Source of the DNA: Ecdyonurus torrentis
Taxonomy: Eukaryota > Arthropoda > Insecta > Ephemeroptera > Heptageniidae
Assembly (NCBI GenBank): GCA_949318235.1
Contig: OX439136.1
Location: 11,849,313 to 11,913,312, forward strand
DNA length: 64,000 nucleotides
Direction: 5' to 3'
In this document: in pieces, positions 12,119-22,405 of the stretch
How positions within the stretch are numbered: position 1 is the first letter of the stretch
Layout: each line of letters begins with the position of its first letter
The notes under the pieces: generated by a model
What the model was told of the DNA's origin: nothing
The model's input: only the letters and a program-made list of their open reading frames with translations
The model's database searches: none
Made by a program: the position numbers and the translations under genes

Positions 12119-12683
12119 TCGCTGGAAGTGCATTTTTATGTGGTGAACTTATCAATGGAATAGTGTAAGAAAAACAACTTGGTAAAAATAGATTATATAA
12201 TATGTATTATAGGGTAGCAGGGTGTATTAATTAAAATTTATTTACTTTCCTTTATAAATTTCAATAATATAAAATACATATTAATAATTGATCCCTTTTT
12301 CTCATTGATGAATGTAATATTTAACATATTATCTAATAGATTTAATGAAAAATATAAATAATGCAGAGTTTTAACTATAAATAGCTTATATGTGATGATA
12401 TATAATAGAAATAAATATTATTTAAATAAATGTATAATCCATCCAGTTAATGCACTTTCTTCTTTCTCTTTCTTAAAAAGAAAAAAAAGCACATTTTTTG
12501 CAATTCTTTTAAATTACATTATGTTTGCTAATTTTAATTTGTATGTGAACTATAAAAATATCAGTTCACACTATATTTATGCCCCTCCCCCCCCCCCCCC
12601 CCCCCACACACACATTTCTTTATTTATTAACTTGCTGAAACTTTAAATGTTTTTATAGGAAAGAAAAAAATCTTATTGACTAG
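12119..12683. other. AT-rich intergenic stretch with a C-tract
   Basis: I see no gene. It contains a C-rich run (about 12580-12606) followed by (CA)n. Confidence 0.6.
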
Positions 12684-12831
12684 TAAAGGAACAACGGTTT
12701 TGAGGCCGACTATAAGCGATTTTGGTCACATCCGCTTCTGTTTCTCCTTACTACGCATGCGCAGTAAGACAAAACGGAAGCGGATATGAGAGAAATTGCT
12801 TATAGTCGGCTTCAAAACAGTTGCTTCTTTA
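12684..12831. mobile_element. MITE family A, copy 2 (best preserved)
   Basis: TAAAGGAACAACGGTTTTGA at the left and its inverted partner ..CAAAACAGTTGCTTCTTTA at the right form arms of about 60 bp, including GCCGACTATAAGC in both. The core holds the palindrome TACGCATGCGCAGTA. It is about 75 bp left of the hammerhead array insertion site. Confidence 0.7.
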
Positions 12832-12904
12832 TCAGTCTATACCCCATTTTTGTTACAAAAAAAAAAAAAAAAAAATTAAGAACTTTTTTTTTTAATTACA
12901 TACC

Positions 12905-12918
12905 AAACCATACTTTGT
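12905..12918 (+). repeat. 14-bp target-site duplication, left copy
   Basis: AAACCATACTTTGT is immediately left of the palindromic hammerhead array and is repeated exactly and directly at its right border. This is what an insertion leaves behind. Confidence 0.8.
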
Positions 12919-13215
12919 GCGTATTAGGAAAAAACCATCGCGGTTAGTATTAATAAGTTTAAAAAAAAAATATTTAGAAAATAGTTGGTAGAGATTAGAG
13001 CACGTTGAATTGAAAATTAATAAAACGCGAAAATTCTCTAATTTAAATAGTAAATTGGGACTAGGGATCAAATATTCTAGCTTGAGCTAGTTAAAAAGTA
13101 GACGTTAAAGGGATGGAGGTATAGTGTCAAAATAAAATATGATGTGCCTAGCATCTCACGTTCTCACACTACGTCAAAGACACAACATTATAAAACAGCA
13201 TCAGACTTACTCTTT

Positions 13216-13260
13216 GCCTTAGACCGGTTTCGTCCTTTACCTAGGACTCATCAGTAAGGC
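13216..13260 (-). ncRNA. Hammerhead ribozyme, left arm copy 1 (outermost)
   Basis: Identical minus-strand core, about 300 bp inside the left insertion boundary. Confidence 0.87.
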
Positions 13261-14103
13261 TCGGCAGAGAGCTCTGTACAGCTAGAGATGGCTCACACCA
13301 CATCTGCTAACTGACTGAGCTGAGGAAGCAAGTGGCAGTCGCGTTTTTATACGCGATGCCCCCGCAGCTGCACGCGCTGATTGGTTAAAATCGCGCGCGC
13401 AAACTCGGCTTGCTGTTTAAAACCTCTCATCCTCACACTGTAATATAAAATCGTGTCTAAGAGGGGTGTAAGACAGGCAGCCAGCAAGCAATATGTGTCC
13501 TCCCTCACTTCCCAGAGTTCCCCAACTCTAGAAAGATCGCGAGAGCACTACGCCTACCGACTGCACAGTATCGTGATTCACGCTAGTTACATCGCTTTAT
13601 ATGTTGACACTGGGGTAGGAAAAGCAAAAAGATGATAGAGTAGGAGAGATAGATAAATATTATGCGCTTTGGCATATAGTTTAATTAATTTAGTACGTGC
13701 TCTTATTGACGTTGGCAAGTAAAAGGGCCGAATAAAATAAAAATGAAAGAATATTATTTACAAAAGCTTAAAATTAAAACAAAAAGATCGACTTGGCGAT
13801 AATATGCGTATTAGGAAAAAACCATCGCGGTTAGTATTAATAAGTTTAAAAAAAAAAATATTTAGAAAATAGTTGGTAGAGATTAGAGCACGTTGAATTG
13901 AAAATTAATAAAACGCGAAAATTCTCTAATTTAAATAGTAAATTGGGACTAGGGATCAAATATTCTAGCTTGAGCTAGTTAAAAAGTAGACGTTAAAGGG
14001 ATGGAGGTATAGTGTCAAAATAAAATATGATGTGCCTAGCATCTCACGTTCTCACACTACGTCAAAGACACAACATTATAAAACAGCATCAGACTTACTC
14101 TTT

Positions 14104-14148
14104 GCCTTAGACCGGTTTCGTCCTTTACCTAGGACTCATCAGTAAGGC
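14104..14148 (-). ncRNA. Hammerhead ribozyme, left arm copy 2
   Basis: Identical minus-strand core, 888 bp from the neighbouring copy. Confidence 0.87.
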
Positions 14149-14991
14149 TCGGCAGAGAGCTCTGTACAGCTAGAGATGGCTCACACCACATCTGCTAACT
14201 GACTGAGCTGAGGAAGCAAGTGGCAGTCGCGTTTTTATACGCGATGCCCCCGCAGCTGCACGCGCTGATTGGTTAAAATCGCGCGCGCAAACTCGGCTTG
14301 CTGTTTAAAACCTCTCATCCTCACACTGTAATATAAAATCGTGTCTAAGAGGGGTGTAAGACAGGCAGCCAGCAAGCAATATGTGTCCTCCCTCACTTCC
14401 CAGAGTTCCCCAACTCTAGAAAGATCGCGAGAGCACTACGCCTACCGACTGCACAGTATCGTGATTCACGCTAGTTACATCGCTTTATATGTTGACACTG
14501 GGGTAGGAAAAGCAAAAAGATGATAGAGTAGGAGAGATAGATAAATATTATGCGCTTTGGCATATAGTTTAATTAATTTAGTACGTGCTCTTATTGACGT
14601 TGGCAAGTAAAAGGGCCGAATAAAATAAAAATGAAAGAATATTATTTACAAAAGCTTAAAATTAAAACAAAAAGATCGACTTGGCGATAATATGCGTATT
14701 AGGAAAAAACCATCGCGGTTAGTATTAATAAGTTTAAAAAAAAAAATATTTAGAAAATAGTTGGTAGAGATTAGAGCACGTTGAATTGAAAATTAATAAA
14801 ACGCGAAAATTCTCTAATTTAAATAGTAAATTGGGACTAGGGATCAAATATTCTAGCTTGAGCTAGTTAAAAAGTAGACGTTAAAGGGATGGAGGTATAG
14901 TGTCAAAATAAAATATGATGTGCCTAGCATCTCACGTTCTCACACTACGTCAAAGACACAACATTATAAAACAGCATCAGACTTACTCTTT

Positions 14992-15036
14992 GCCTTAGAC
15001 CGGTTTCGTCCTTTACCTAGGACTCATCAGTAAGGC
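14992..15036 (-). ncRNA. Hammerhead ribozyme, left arm copy 3
   Basis: Identical minus-strand core, 886 bp left of the innermost left-arm copy. Confidence 0.87.
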
Positions 15037-15877
15037 TCGGCAGAGAGCTCTGTACAGCTAGAGATGGCTCACACCACATCTGCTAACTGACTGAGCTGAG
15101 GAAGCAAGTGGCAGTCGCGTTTTTATACGCGATGCCCCCGCAGCTGCACGCGCTGATTGGTTAAAATCGCGCGCGCAAACTCGGCTTGCTGTTTAAAACC
15201 TCTCATCCTCACACTGTAATATAAAATCGTGTCTAAGAGGGGTGTAAGACAGGCAGCCAGCAAGCAATATGTGTCCTCCCTCACTTCCCAGAGTTCCCCA
15301 ACTCTAGAAAGATCGCGAGAGCACTACGCCTACCGACTGCACAGTATCGTGATTCACGCTAGTTACATCGCTTTATATGTTGACACTGGGGTAGGAAAAG
15401 CAAAAAGATGATAGAGTAGGAGAGATAGATAAATATTATGCGCTTTGGCATATAGTTTAATTAATTTAGTACGTGCTCTTATTGACGTTGGCAAGTAAAA
15501 GGGCCGAATAAAATAAAAATGAAAGAATATTATTTACAAAAGCTTAAAATTAAAACAAAAAGATCGACTTGGCGATAATATGCGTATTAGGAAAAAACCA
15601 TCGCGGTTAGTATTAATAAGTTTAAAAAAAAATATTTAGAAAATAGTTGGTAGAGATTAGAGCACGTTGAATTGAAAATTAATAAAACGCGAAAATTCTC
15701 TAATTTAAATAGTAAATTGGGACTAGGGATCAAATATTCTAGCTTGAGCTAGTTAAAAAGTAGACGTTAAAGGGATGGAGGTATAGTGTCAAAATAAAAT
15801 ATGATGTGCCTAGCATCTCACGTTCTCACACTACGTCAAAGACACAACATTATAAAACAGCATCAGACTTACTCTTT

Positions 15878-15922
15878 GCCTTAGACCGGTTTCGTCCTTT
15901 ACCTAGGACTCATCAGTAAGGC
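15878..15922 (-). ncRNA. Hammerhead ribozyme, left arm copy 4 (innermost)
   Basis: Reverse complement of the right-arm motif. Read on the minus strand it has CTGATGA, a 5-bp stem II, GAAA and GTC, so it is sense for leftward transcripts. Confidence 0.87.
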
Positions 15923-16547
15923 TCGGCAGAGAGCTCTGTACAGCTAGAGATGGCTCACACCACATCTGCTAACTGACTGAGCTGAGGAAGCAAGTGGCAG
16001 TCGCGTTTTTATACGCGATGCCCCCGCAGCTGCACGCGCTGATTGGTTAAAATCGCGCGCGCAAACTCGGCTTGCTGTTTAAAACCTCTCATCCTCACAC
16101 TGTAATATAAAATCGTGTCTAAGAGGGGTGTAAGACAGGCAGCCAGCAAGCAATATGTGTCCTCCCTCACTTCCCAGAGTTCCCCAACTCTAGAAAGATC
16201 GCGAGAGCACTACGCCTACCGACTGCACAGTATCGTGATTCACGCTAGTTACATCGCTTTATATGTTGACACTGGGGTAGGAAAAGCATCTATCATCTAT
16301 CATCTTTTTTGCTTTTCCTACCCCAGTGTCAACATATAAAGCGATGTAACTAGCGTGAATCACGATACTGTGCAGTCGGTAGGCGTAGTGCTCTCGCGAT
16401 CTTTCTAGAGTTGGGGAACTCTGGGAAGTGAGGGAGGACACATATTGCTTGCTGGCTGCCTGTCTTACACCCCTCTTAGACACGATTTTATATTACAGTG
16501 TGAGGATGAGAGGTTTTAAACAGCAAGCCGAGTTTGCGCGCGCGATT

Positions 16548-16627
16548 TTAACCAATCAGCGCGTGCAGCTGCGGGGGCATCGCGTATAAAAACGCGACTG
16601 CCACTTGCTTCCTCAGCTCAGTCAGTT
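16548..16627 (+). promoter_or_regulatory. Promoter-like block of the repeat unit (CCAAT, TATAAAA, TCAGT)
   Basis: In the ribozyme-sense direction the unit has ACCAATCAG (CCAAT box) at about 16550, TATAAAA at 16585-16591 and TCAGTCAG initiator-like words 30-35 bp further on. The block is GC-rich (CGCG repeats) against an AT-rich background. The predicted start lies about 55-60 nt upstream of the hammerhead. The same block recurs in every unit, on the minus strand in the left arm (for example at about 13309-13390). It is RNA polymerase II-like by motif only. Confidence 0.6.
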
Positions 16628-16675
16628 AGCAGATGTGGTGTGAGCCATCTCTAGCTGTACAGAGCTCTCTGCCGA

Positions 16676-16720
16676 GCCTTACTGATGAGTCCTAGGTAAA
16701 GGACGAAACCGGTCTAAGGC
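16676..16720 (+). ncRNA. Hammerhead ribozyme, right arm copy 1
   Basis: Read 5' to 3': stem I strand GCCTTA (16676-16681), the invariant CTGATGA (16682-16688), stem II GTCCT/AGGAC (16689-16693 with 16700-16704, loop AGGTAA), the invariant GAAA (16705-16708), the minimal stem III ACC/GGT with no loop nucleotides, the cleavage triplet GTC (cut predicted after C16714), and TAAGGC (16715-16720), which is exactly complementary to GCCTTA. CTCT (16667-16670) can also pair with AGAG (16723-16726) across an internal loop, as expected for stem I tertiary contacts. All catalytic-core bases of the hammerhead are present. Because ACCGGT is self-complementary, a dimeric hammerhead using two neighbouring copies is the likelier active form. 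Confidence 0.88.
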
Positions 16721-17561
16721 AAAGAGTAAGTCTGATGCTGTTTTATAATGTTGTGTCTTTGACGTAGTGTGAGAACGTGAGATGCTAGGCACATCATATT
16801 TTATTTTGACACTATACCTCCATCCCTTTAACGTCTACTTTTTAACTAGCTCAAGCTAGAATATTTGATCCCTAGTCCCAATTTACTATTTAAATTAGAG
16901 AATTTTCGCGTTTTATTAATTTTCAATTCAACGTGCTCTAATCTCTACCAACTATTTTCTAAATATTTTTTTTTAAACTTATTAATACTAACCGCGATGG
17001 TTTTTTCCTAATACGCATATTATCGCCAAGTCGATCTTTTTGTTTTAATTTTAAGCTTTTGTAAATAATATTCTTTCATTTTTATTTTATTCGGCCCTTT
17101 TACTTGCCAACGTCAATAAGAGCACGTACTAAATTAATTAAACTATATGCCAAAGCGCATAATATTTATCTATCTCTCCTACTCTATCATCTTTTTGCTT
17201 TTCCTACCCCAGTGTCAACATATAAAGCGATGTAACTAGCGTGAATCACGATACTGTGCAGTCGGTAGGCGTAGTGCTCTCGCGATCTTTCTAGAGTTGG
17301 GGAACTCTGGGAAGTGAGGGAGGACACATATTGCTTGCTGGCTGCCTGTCTTACACCCCTCTTAGACACGATTTTATATTACAGTGTGAGGATGAGAGGT
17401 TTTAAACAGCAAGCCGAGTTTGCGCGCGCGATTTTAACCAATCAGCGCGTGCAGCTGCGGGGGCATCGCGTATAAAAACGCGACTGCCACTTGCTTCCTC
17501 AGCTCAGTCAGTTAGCAGATGTGGTGTGAGCCATCTCTAGCTGTACAGAGCTCTCTGCCGA

Positions 17562-17606
17562 GCCTTACTGATGAGTCCTAGGTAAAGGACGAAACCGGTC
17601 TAAGGC
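17562..17606 (+). ncRNA. Hammerhead ribozyme, right arm copy 2
   Basis: Same core as the copy at 16676, exactly 886 bp downstream. Cleavage at both sites would release an RNA of about 886 nt. Confidence 0.87.
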
Positions 17607-18447
17607 AAAGAGTAAGTCTGATGCTGTTTTATAATGTTGTGTCTTTGACGTAGTGTGAGAACGTGAGATGCTAGGCACATCATATTTTATTTTGACACTA
17701 TACCTCCATCCCTTTAACGTCTACTTTTTAACTAGCTCAAGCTAGAATATTTGATCCCTAGTCCCAATTTACTATTTAAATTAGAGAATTTTCGCGTTTT
17801 ATTAATTTTCAATTCAACGTGCTCTAATCTCTACCAACTATTTTCTAAATATTTTTTTTTAAACTTATTAATACTAACCGCGATGGTTTTTTCCTAATAC
17901 GCATATTATCGCCAAGTCGATCTTTTTGTTTTAATTTTAAGCTTTTGTAAATAATATTCTTTCATTTTTATTTTATTCGGCCCTTTTACTTGCCAACGTC
18001 AATAAGAGCACGTACTAAATTAATTAAACTATATGCCAAAGCGCATAATATTTATCTATCTCTCCTACTCTATCATCTTTTTGCTTTTCCTACCCCAGTG
18101 TCAACATATAAAGCGATGTAACTAGCGTGAATCACGATACTGTGCAGTCGGTAGGCGTAGTGCTCTCGCGATCTTTCTAGAGTTGGGGAACTCTGGGAAG
18201 TGAGGGAGGACACATATTGCTTGCTGGCTGCCTGTCTTACACCCCTCTTAGACACGATTTTATATTACAGTGTGAGGATGAGAGGTTTTAAACAGCAAGC
18301 CGAGTTTGCGCGCGCGATTTTAACCAATCAGCGCGTGCAGCTGCGGGGGCATCGCGTATAAAAACGCGACTGCCACTTGCTTCCTCAGCTCAGTCAGTTA
18401 GCAGATGTGGTGTGAGCCATCTCTAGCTGTACAGAGCTCTCTGCCGA

Positions 18448-18492
18448 GCCTTACTGATGAGTCCTAGGTAAAGGACGAAACCGGTCTAAGGC
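18448..18492 (+). ncRNA. Hammerhead ribozyme, right arm copy 3
   Basis: Identical core sequence, a further 886 bp downstream. Confidence 0.87.
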
Positions 18493-19333
18493 AAAGAGTA
18501 AGTCTGATGCTGTTTTATAATGTTGTGTCTTTGACGTAGTGTGAGAACGTGAGATGCTAGGCACATCATATTTTATTTTGACACTATACCTCCATCCCTT
18601 TAACGTCTACTTTTTAACTAGCTCAAGCTAGAATATTTGATCCCTAGTCCCAATTTACTATTTAAATTAGAGAATTTTCGCGTTTTATTAATTTTCAATT
18701 CAACGTGCTCTAATCTCTACCAACTATTTTCTAAATATTTTTTTTTAAACTTATTAATACTAACCGCGATGGTTTTTTCCTAATACGCATATTATCGCCA
18801 AGTCGATCTTTTTGTTTTAATTTTAAGCTTTTGTAAATAATATTCTTTCATTTTTATTTTATTCGGCCCTTTTACTTGCCAACGTCAATAAGAGCACGTA
18901 CTAAATTAATTAAACTATATGCCAAAGCGCATAATATTTATCTATCTCTCCTACTCTATCATCTTTTTGCTTTTCCTACCCCAGTGTCAACATATAAAGC
19001 GATGTAACTAGCGTGAATCACGATACTGTGCAGTCGGTAGGCGTAGTGCTCTCGCGATCTTTCTAGAGTTGGGGAACTCTGGGAAGTGAGGGAGGACACA
19101 TATTGCTTGCTGGCTGCCTGTCTTACACCCCTCTTAGACACGATTTTATATTACAGTGTGAGGATGAGAGGTTTTAAACAGCAAGCCGAGTTTGCGCGCG
19201 CGATTTTAACCAATCAGCGCGTGCAGCTGCGGGGGCATCGCGTATAAAAACGCGACTGCCACTTGCTTCCTCAGCTCAGTCAGTTAGCAGATGTGGTGTG
19301 AGCCATCTCTAGCTGTACAGAGCTCTCTGCCGA

Positions 19334-19378
19334 GCCTTACTGATGAGTCCTAGGTAAAGGACGAAACCGGTCTAAGGC
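19334..19378 (+). ncRNA. Hammerhead ribozyme, right arm copy 4 (outermost)
   Basis: Identical core in the last unit, which ends about 266 bp downstream at the target duplication. Confidence 0.87.
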
Positions 19379-19644
19379 AAAGAGTAAGTCTGATGCTGTT
19401 TTATAATGTTGTGTCTTTGACGTAGTGTGAGAACGTGAGATGCTAGGCACATCATATTTTATTTTGACACTATACCTCCATCCCTTTAACGTCTACTTTT
19501 TAACTAGCTCAAGCTAGAATATTTGATCCCTAGTCCCAATTTACTATTTAAATTAGAGAATTTTCGCGTTTTATTAATTTTCAATTCAACGTGCTCTAAT
19601 CTCTACCAACTATTTTCTAAATATTTTTTTTTTTAAACTTATTA

Positions 19645-19658
19645 AAACCATACTTTGT
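19645..19658 (+). repeat. 14-bp target-site duplication, right copy
   Basis: This is the second exact copy of AAACCATACTTTGT, directly after the truncated last repeat unit. The pair defines the insertion as 12919-19644. Confidence 0.8.
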
Positions 19659-20442
19659 TCCTTTTTATTTTTCATACTGTTACGAGCAATATCCTTATCT
19701 TAATCTAAACTCTTTTTAAACTTAAGAAATAATAATGTTTATTTTGTTTTTATTTACAAATGTGTGCATGATTGCAAAAGTGTTAATTTAAAATATTTAT
19801 TGTTGTGCAGTGTTTAAATGCTTTTCTTTGTTTATTTTTTCCTTTTCTTTTTATACCATAATGTGTTATCATTTTTTTTTTCCTTTTTTTGGAAACTTAA
19901 ATTTGTACTCAATGTTATTTTTTTCATTCATTTGTCTTATAAAATATACATATGAATTGAGCACAAATTGGTACATTATATATATATCACTCGATTTCAT
20001 TAAAAACTAACTCATAAAATAATAACAAAATGACAATGTGTTATCATCAGTATAATATATTAATGTGTCATATTTTAAAATTACATGCTTTTTTTTATAT
20101 ATATACTACTACTTACTTTCAGTTTTAGTAAAATACACATTATTATTATAAAATTCTTCCTTTAATTGTAATTGAATAGTTTATTGTTATTAAAAAAAGA
20201 GACTGCACTATTTTAAAGTTTAAAAAAAAAAGAAAGGAAAATAGATTTGAGGTTTTGAAATTATGCAACTATACTGTATGTACACAAGTAAAATAATTAT
20301 AATAATATCTAGTGGATTTTAGTGTATGTATAACAATGGTAAATGTAAGTTTATTGTATAAAATAAATTATAATATTTGTTTCCCAAAAATAACTCATTA
20401 TTTTTTTACCCTCTCATATTTTTGTTTGCTAATATAATTTAA
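19659..20442. other. AT-rich intergenic stretch, nothing recognisable
   Basis: The stretch is low-complexity, T-rich sequence. A 66-codon open frame at 19810-20010 is mostly Phe/Tyr/Ile from T-runs and is not supported as a gene. Confidence 0.6.
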
Positions 20443-20763
20443 TTTAAAGGCGTAAAACACCTTAATGAAAAAAAAATATGTCTAATATCCTAACATACCT
20501 AAATATCAGCGTTGATTTGGCCGGAGTCATTGATTTCTAATTTATTTTTCATTCACAAAATGGAAGCTGTGGGTTTGTGACGTCACAGCTCACTAGTCCA
20601 CGAGTGTGGAAATGGGCGAGCTGTGACGTCATAAACCTGCAGCTGACATTTTGTGAATGGAAAATAAATTAGAAATCAATGACTCCAGCCAAATCAACGT
20701 TGATATTTAGGTATGTAAGGATATTAGACATGTTTTTTGTTTAAGGTGTTCTATGCCTTTAAG
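20443..20763. mobile_element. MITE family B, copy 2
   Basis: Same ends as the copy at 9508 (TTTAAAGGCGTAAAACACCT and its inverted partner), the same TAATATCCTAACATACCT and GTTGATTTGGCC blocks in both arms, and a TGACGTCA in each arm. Confidence 0.75.
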
Positions 20764-20765
20764 GA

Positions 20766-21255
20766 CAAACCCATTGCGGTTAGGATTAATATTAAAACAA
20801 ATGATAGAAATACCAACAAGAGCCTTATCACAGTAGAAGTTCTATGGAGAGGTCTCACATGGCGCAGAGTTATAGTTTAACATCATGTTTTATGCAACAG
20901 CTTTTGTCCACGCAATGACATTAATGCTGTTTGTAAACCCTGTTCTCTTCCACCAAAAAATGCGCATTCCATTTGATTAACCATAGCCGATCGTCATTTT
21001 AGGAGCAAAGAACATTATTAACATTAGCATTATTAACAATCAAAGAAGAAGATTACTTGAGCTTATCACATGAGTACACCTACACACTAGCTGTGATGTG
21101 CTCAAGTAATTTTTTACTTTGATTGATGTCATTGCGTTGACAACAACTCTCAGTTATATAAACATTTATAATTATAACTGTCACATAAAACCTCAACCTC
21201 TCCATAGAACTCTTACTATGGTAAGGCTCTTACTGCATAGTATTTCCAACCTTTT
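20766..21255. mobile_element. Family D element, copy 1 (with nested family C)
   Basis: The ends CCCATTGCGGTTAGGATTAA and AATACCAACAAGAGCCTTAT CACAGTAGAAGTTCTATGGAG are mirrored at the right by CTCCATAGAACTCTTACTATGG TAAGGCTCTTACTGCATAGTATT in pieces. The CATTGCGGTTAG word is also at the ends of the hammerhead array unit (CATCGCGGTTAG). Confidence 0.55.
20922..21023. mobile_element. MITE family C, copy 2 (nested in family D)
   Basis: TAATGCTGTTTGTAAACCCT..CACCAAAAAATGCGCATTCC is shared with the other copies. The right arm is decayed. It sits inside the family D element at 20766-21255, so it inserted later or was carried along. Confidence 0.6.
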
Positions 21256-21871
21256 CTTTGCATAAATATATAGTGAATATACACATATAGTCATTTATAT
21301 AGTGTTTATAAACTATAGGCCTATGCATAGTGACAAAAATGCTATTATTAAAATTTAGACCAAAAGATTTTTTTTTAAATAATAATCCAGGACTTGTAAA
21401 TTTTAGTAACAAATGAGATCTTTTAAAAGAAGAGAAAAAAACATACCATTGCAGTTTGGTAATGGAAGCATAGGCCTATAAAATTAAAAAGCATCTTTAC
21501 TTACTGTGAAATAATTAAACATTATTCCAGTATTTCCATGATTTCAAGTATACATTTCGACTATCACGGGTAGTAAACGGCCGCCAGCATTTTTATATCT
21601 TGTTCAAATTTACATCGAAAATATCACCACAGTAAAAATTTTTTAAAAAAAATAAGACCAACACCCTCATAATGTGCACATATCGAACAATAAATGTGTC
21701 AAGTTTTAAAATTTCAAATTTTAATTGTAAAGTTAAAAATCCTTGTGGCCGTTTACTATCCGTGATAATCGATTTATTGAAAATTATCTTATCTAAAAAA
21801 ATGTATACAAGAGATATTAAGGAAAAATAACCAATTGTAGAGTACTCTAACTCATTGCAGCTAATACATTT

Positions 21872-22076
21872 TAAAGAAAAGGTAGGAGAAACCAGCAATA
21901 AGGACCTTACCATAAAGAATTAGTCCCATAGATAATAATAATAAATACGTATTGGATAGCTATTGCCACTAAACTCTCCAAGCTTTTGGTCTTCATCAGT
22001 CCTAAGTCCTAATAGACTCTGAGAGGGAGAAAGAAATCATTCAAGTTTCTCTCCAAGTTTCTATTTTATATGTGCT

Positions 22077-22111
<35 letters not shown>

Positions 22112-22405
22112 CTCTGTGCTAGCAAGATTTTTACTGAACTATGGAACACCGAGTAGTTCTGTTTACTCAAAATGCGGAAAAGGAAGTGGCCAGAAGAGGA
22201 AACCACTTGATGGTGAAAGTGGGAGGTAGATCAGGCCTAGCTTGCTGCTGGCACCAACTTTCTCCCACTTTTACCGGCATGTGGTTTCCTTTTCCGGCAC
22301 TTCCTTTTCCGTTTTTTAGAGTAAACATAAGCACTAACTCTTAAGGCCCTTCTTGGTTTCTTCTATTCTTTATTTTAAAATTTATCATACTAACTGCTAT
22401 GGTTC
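21872..22405. mobile_element. Family D element, copy 2 (with nested foldback)
   Basis: The left end GGTAGGAGAAACCAGCAATA AGGACCTTACC is mirrored at the right by AAGGCCCTTCTTGGTTTCTTC, followed by CATACTAACTGCTATGG. It contains a poly-T tract at 22079-22108 and an independent foldback at 22160-22333. Confidence 0.55.
22160..22333. repeat. Nested foldback with arms of about 65 bp
   Basis: GTTTACTCAAAATGCGGAAA AGGAAGTGGCC and ..GGCACTTCCTTTTCCGTTTT TTAGAGTAAAC are inverted copies, and GGAAACCAC / GTGGTTTCC and AAAGTGGGAG / CTCCCACTTT continue the stem. Confidence 0.7.

Larger units (their letters stand above)
12919..19644. mobile_element. Palindromic array of hammerhead-ribozyme-bearing repeat units (retrozyme/Penelope-like)
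   Basis: Eight units of 886-888 bp are arranged four head-to-tail in one orientation (to about 16288) and four in the reverse orientation (from about 16310), mirror-imaged around a 21-nt loop (16289-16309). Units look essentially identical apart from the length of one A/T homopolymer (9 to 11 nt). Each unit contains a hammerhead ribozyme, a TATA/CCAAT promoter-like block and no substantial reading frame, so the element is non-autonomous. The 14-bp flanking duplication shows it arrived as one insertion. A 5'-inverted structure with a target duplication of variable length suits target-primed reverse transcription, as in Penelope-like elements and non-LTR retrotransposons. Tandem hammerhead units also characterise retrozymes and some satellite DNAs. 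I cannot decide among these without homologues. Confidence 0.8.

Noticed and set aside
13453..19141. Identical 60-74-codon open frames (MSKRGVRQ..) in every array unit
   Set aside because: They begin at a GTG, run antisense to the ribozyme and promoter, have no recognisable domain, and are identical only because the DNA units are identical.
12919..19644. Assembly artefact as the sole explanation of the palindrome
   Set aside because: It cannot be excluded, but the exact target duplication, the non-palindromic 21-nt centre and unequal homopolymer lengths between arms favour a real insertion.
21990..22030. CTGATGA on the minus strand in family D, as a second hammerhead
   Set aside because: The GAAA core, stem I complementarity and a cleavage triplet are missing. 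At best it is a decayed relic.
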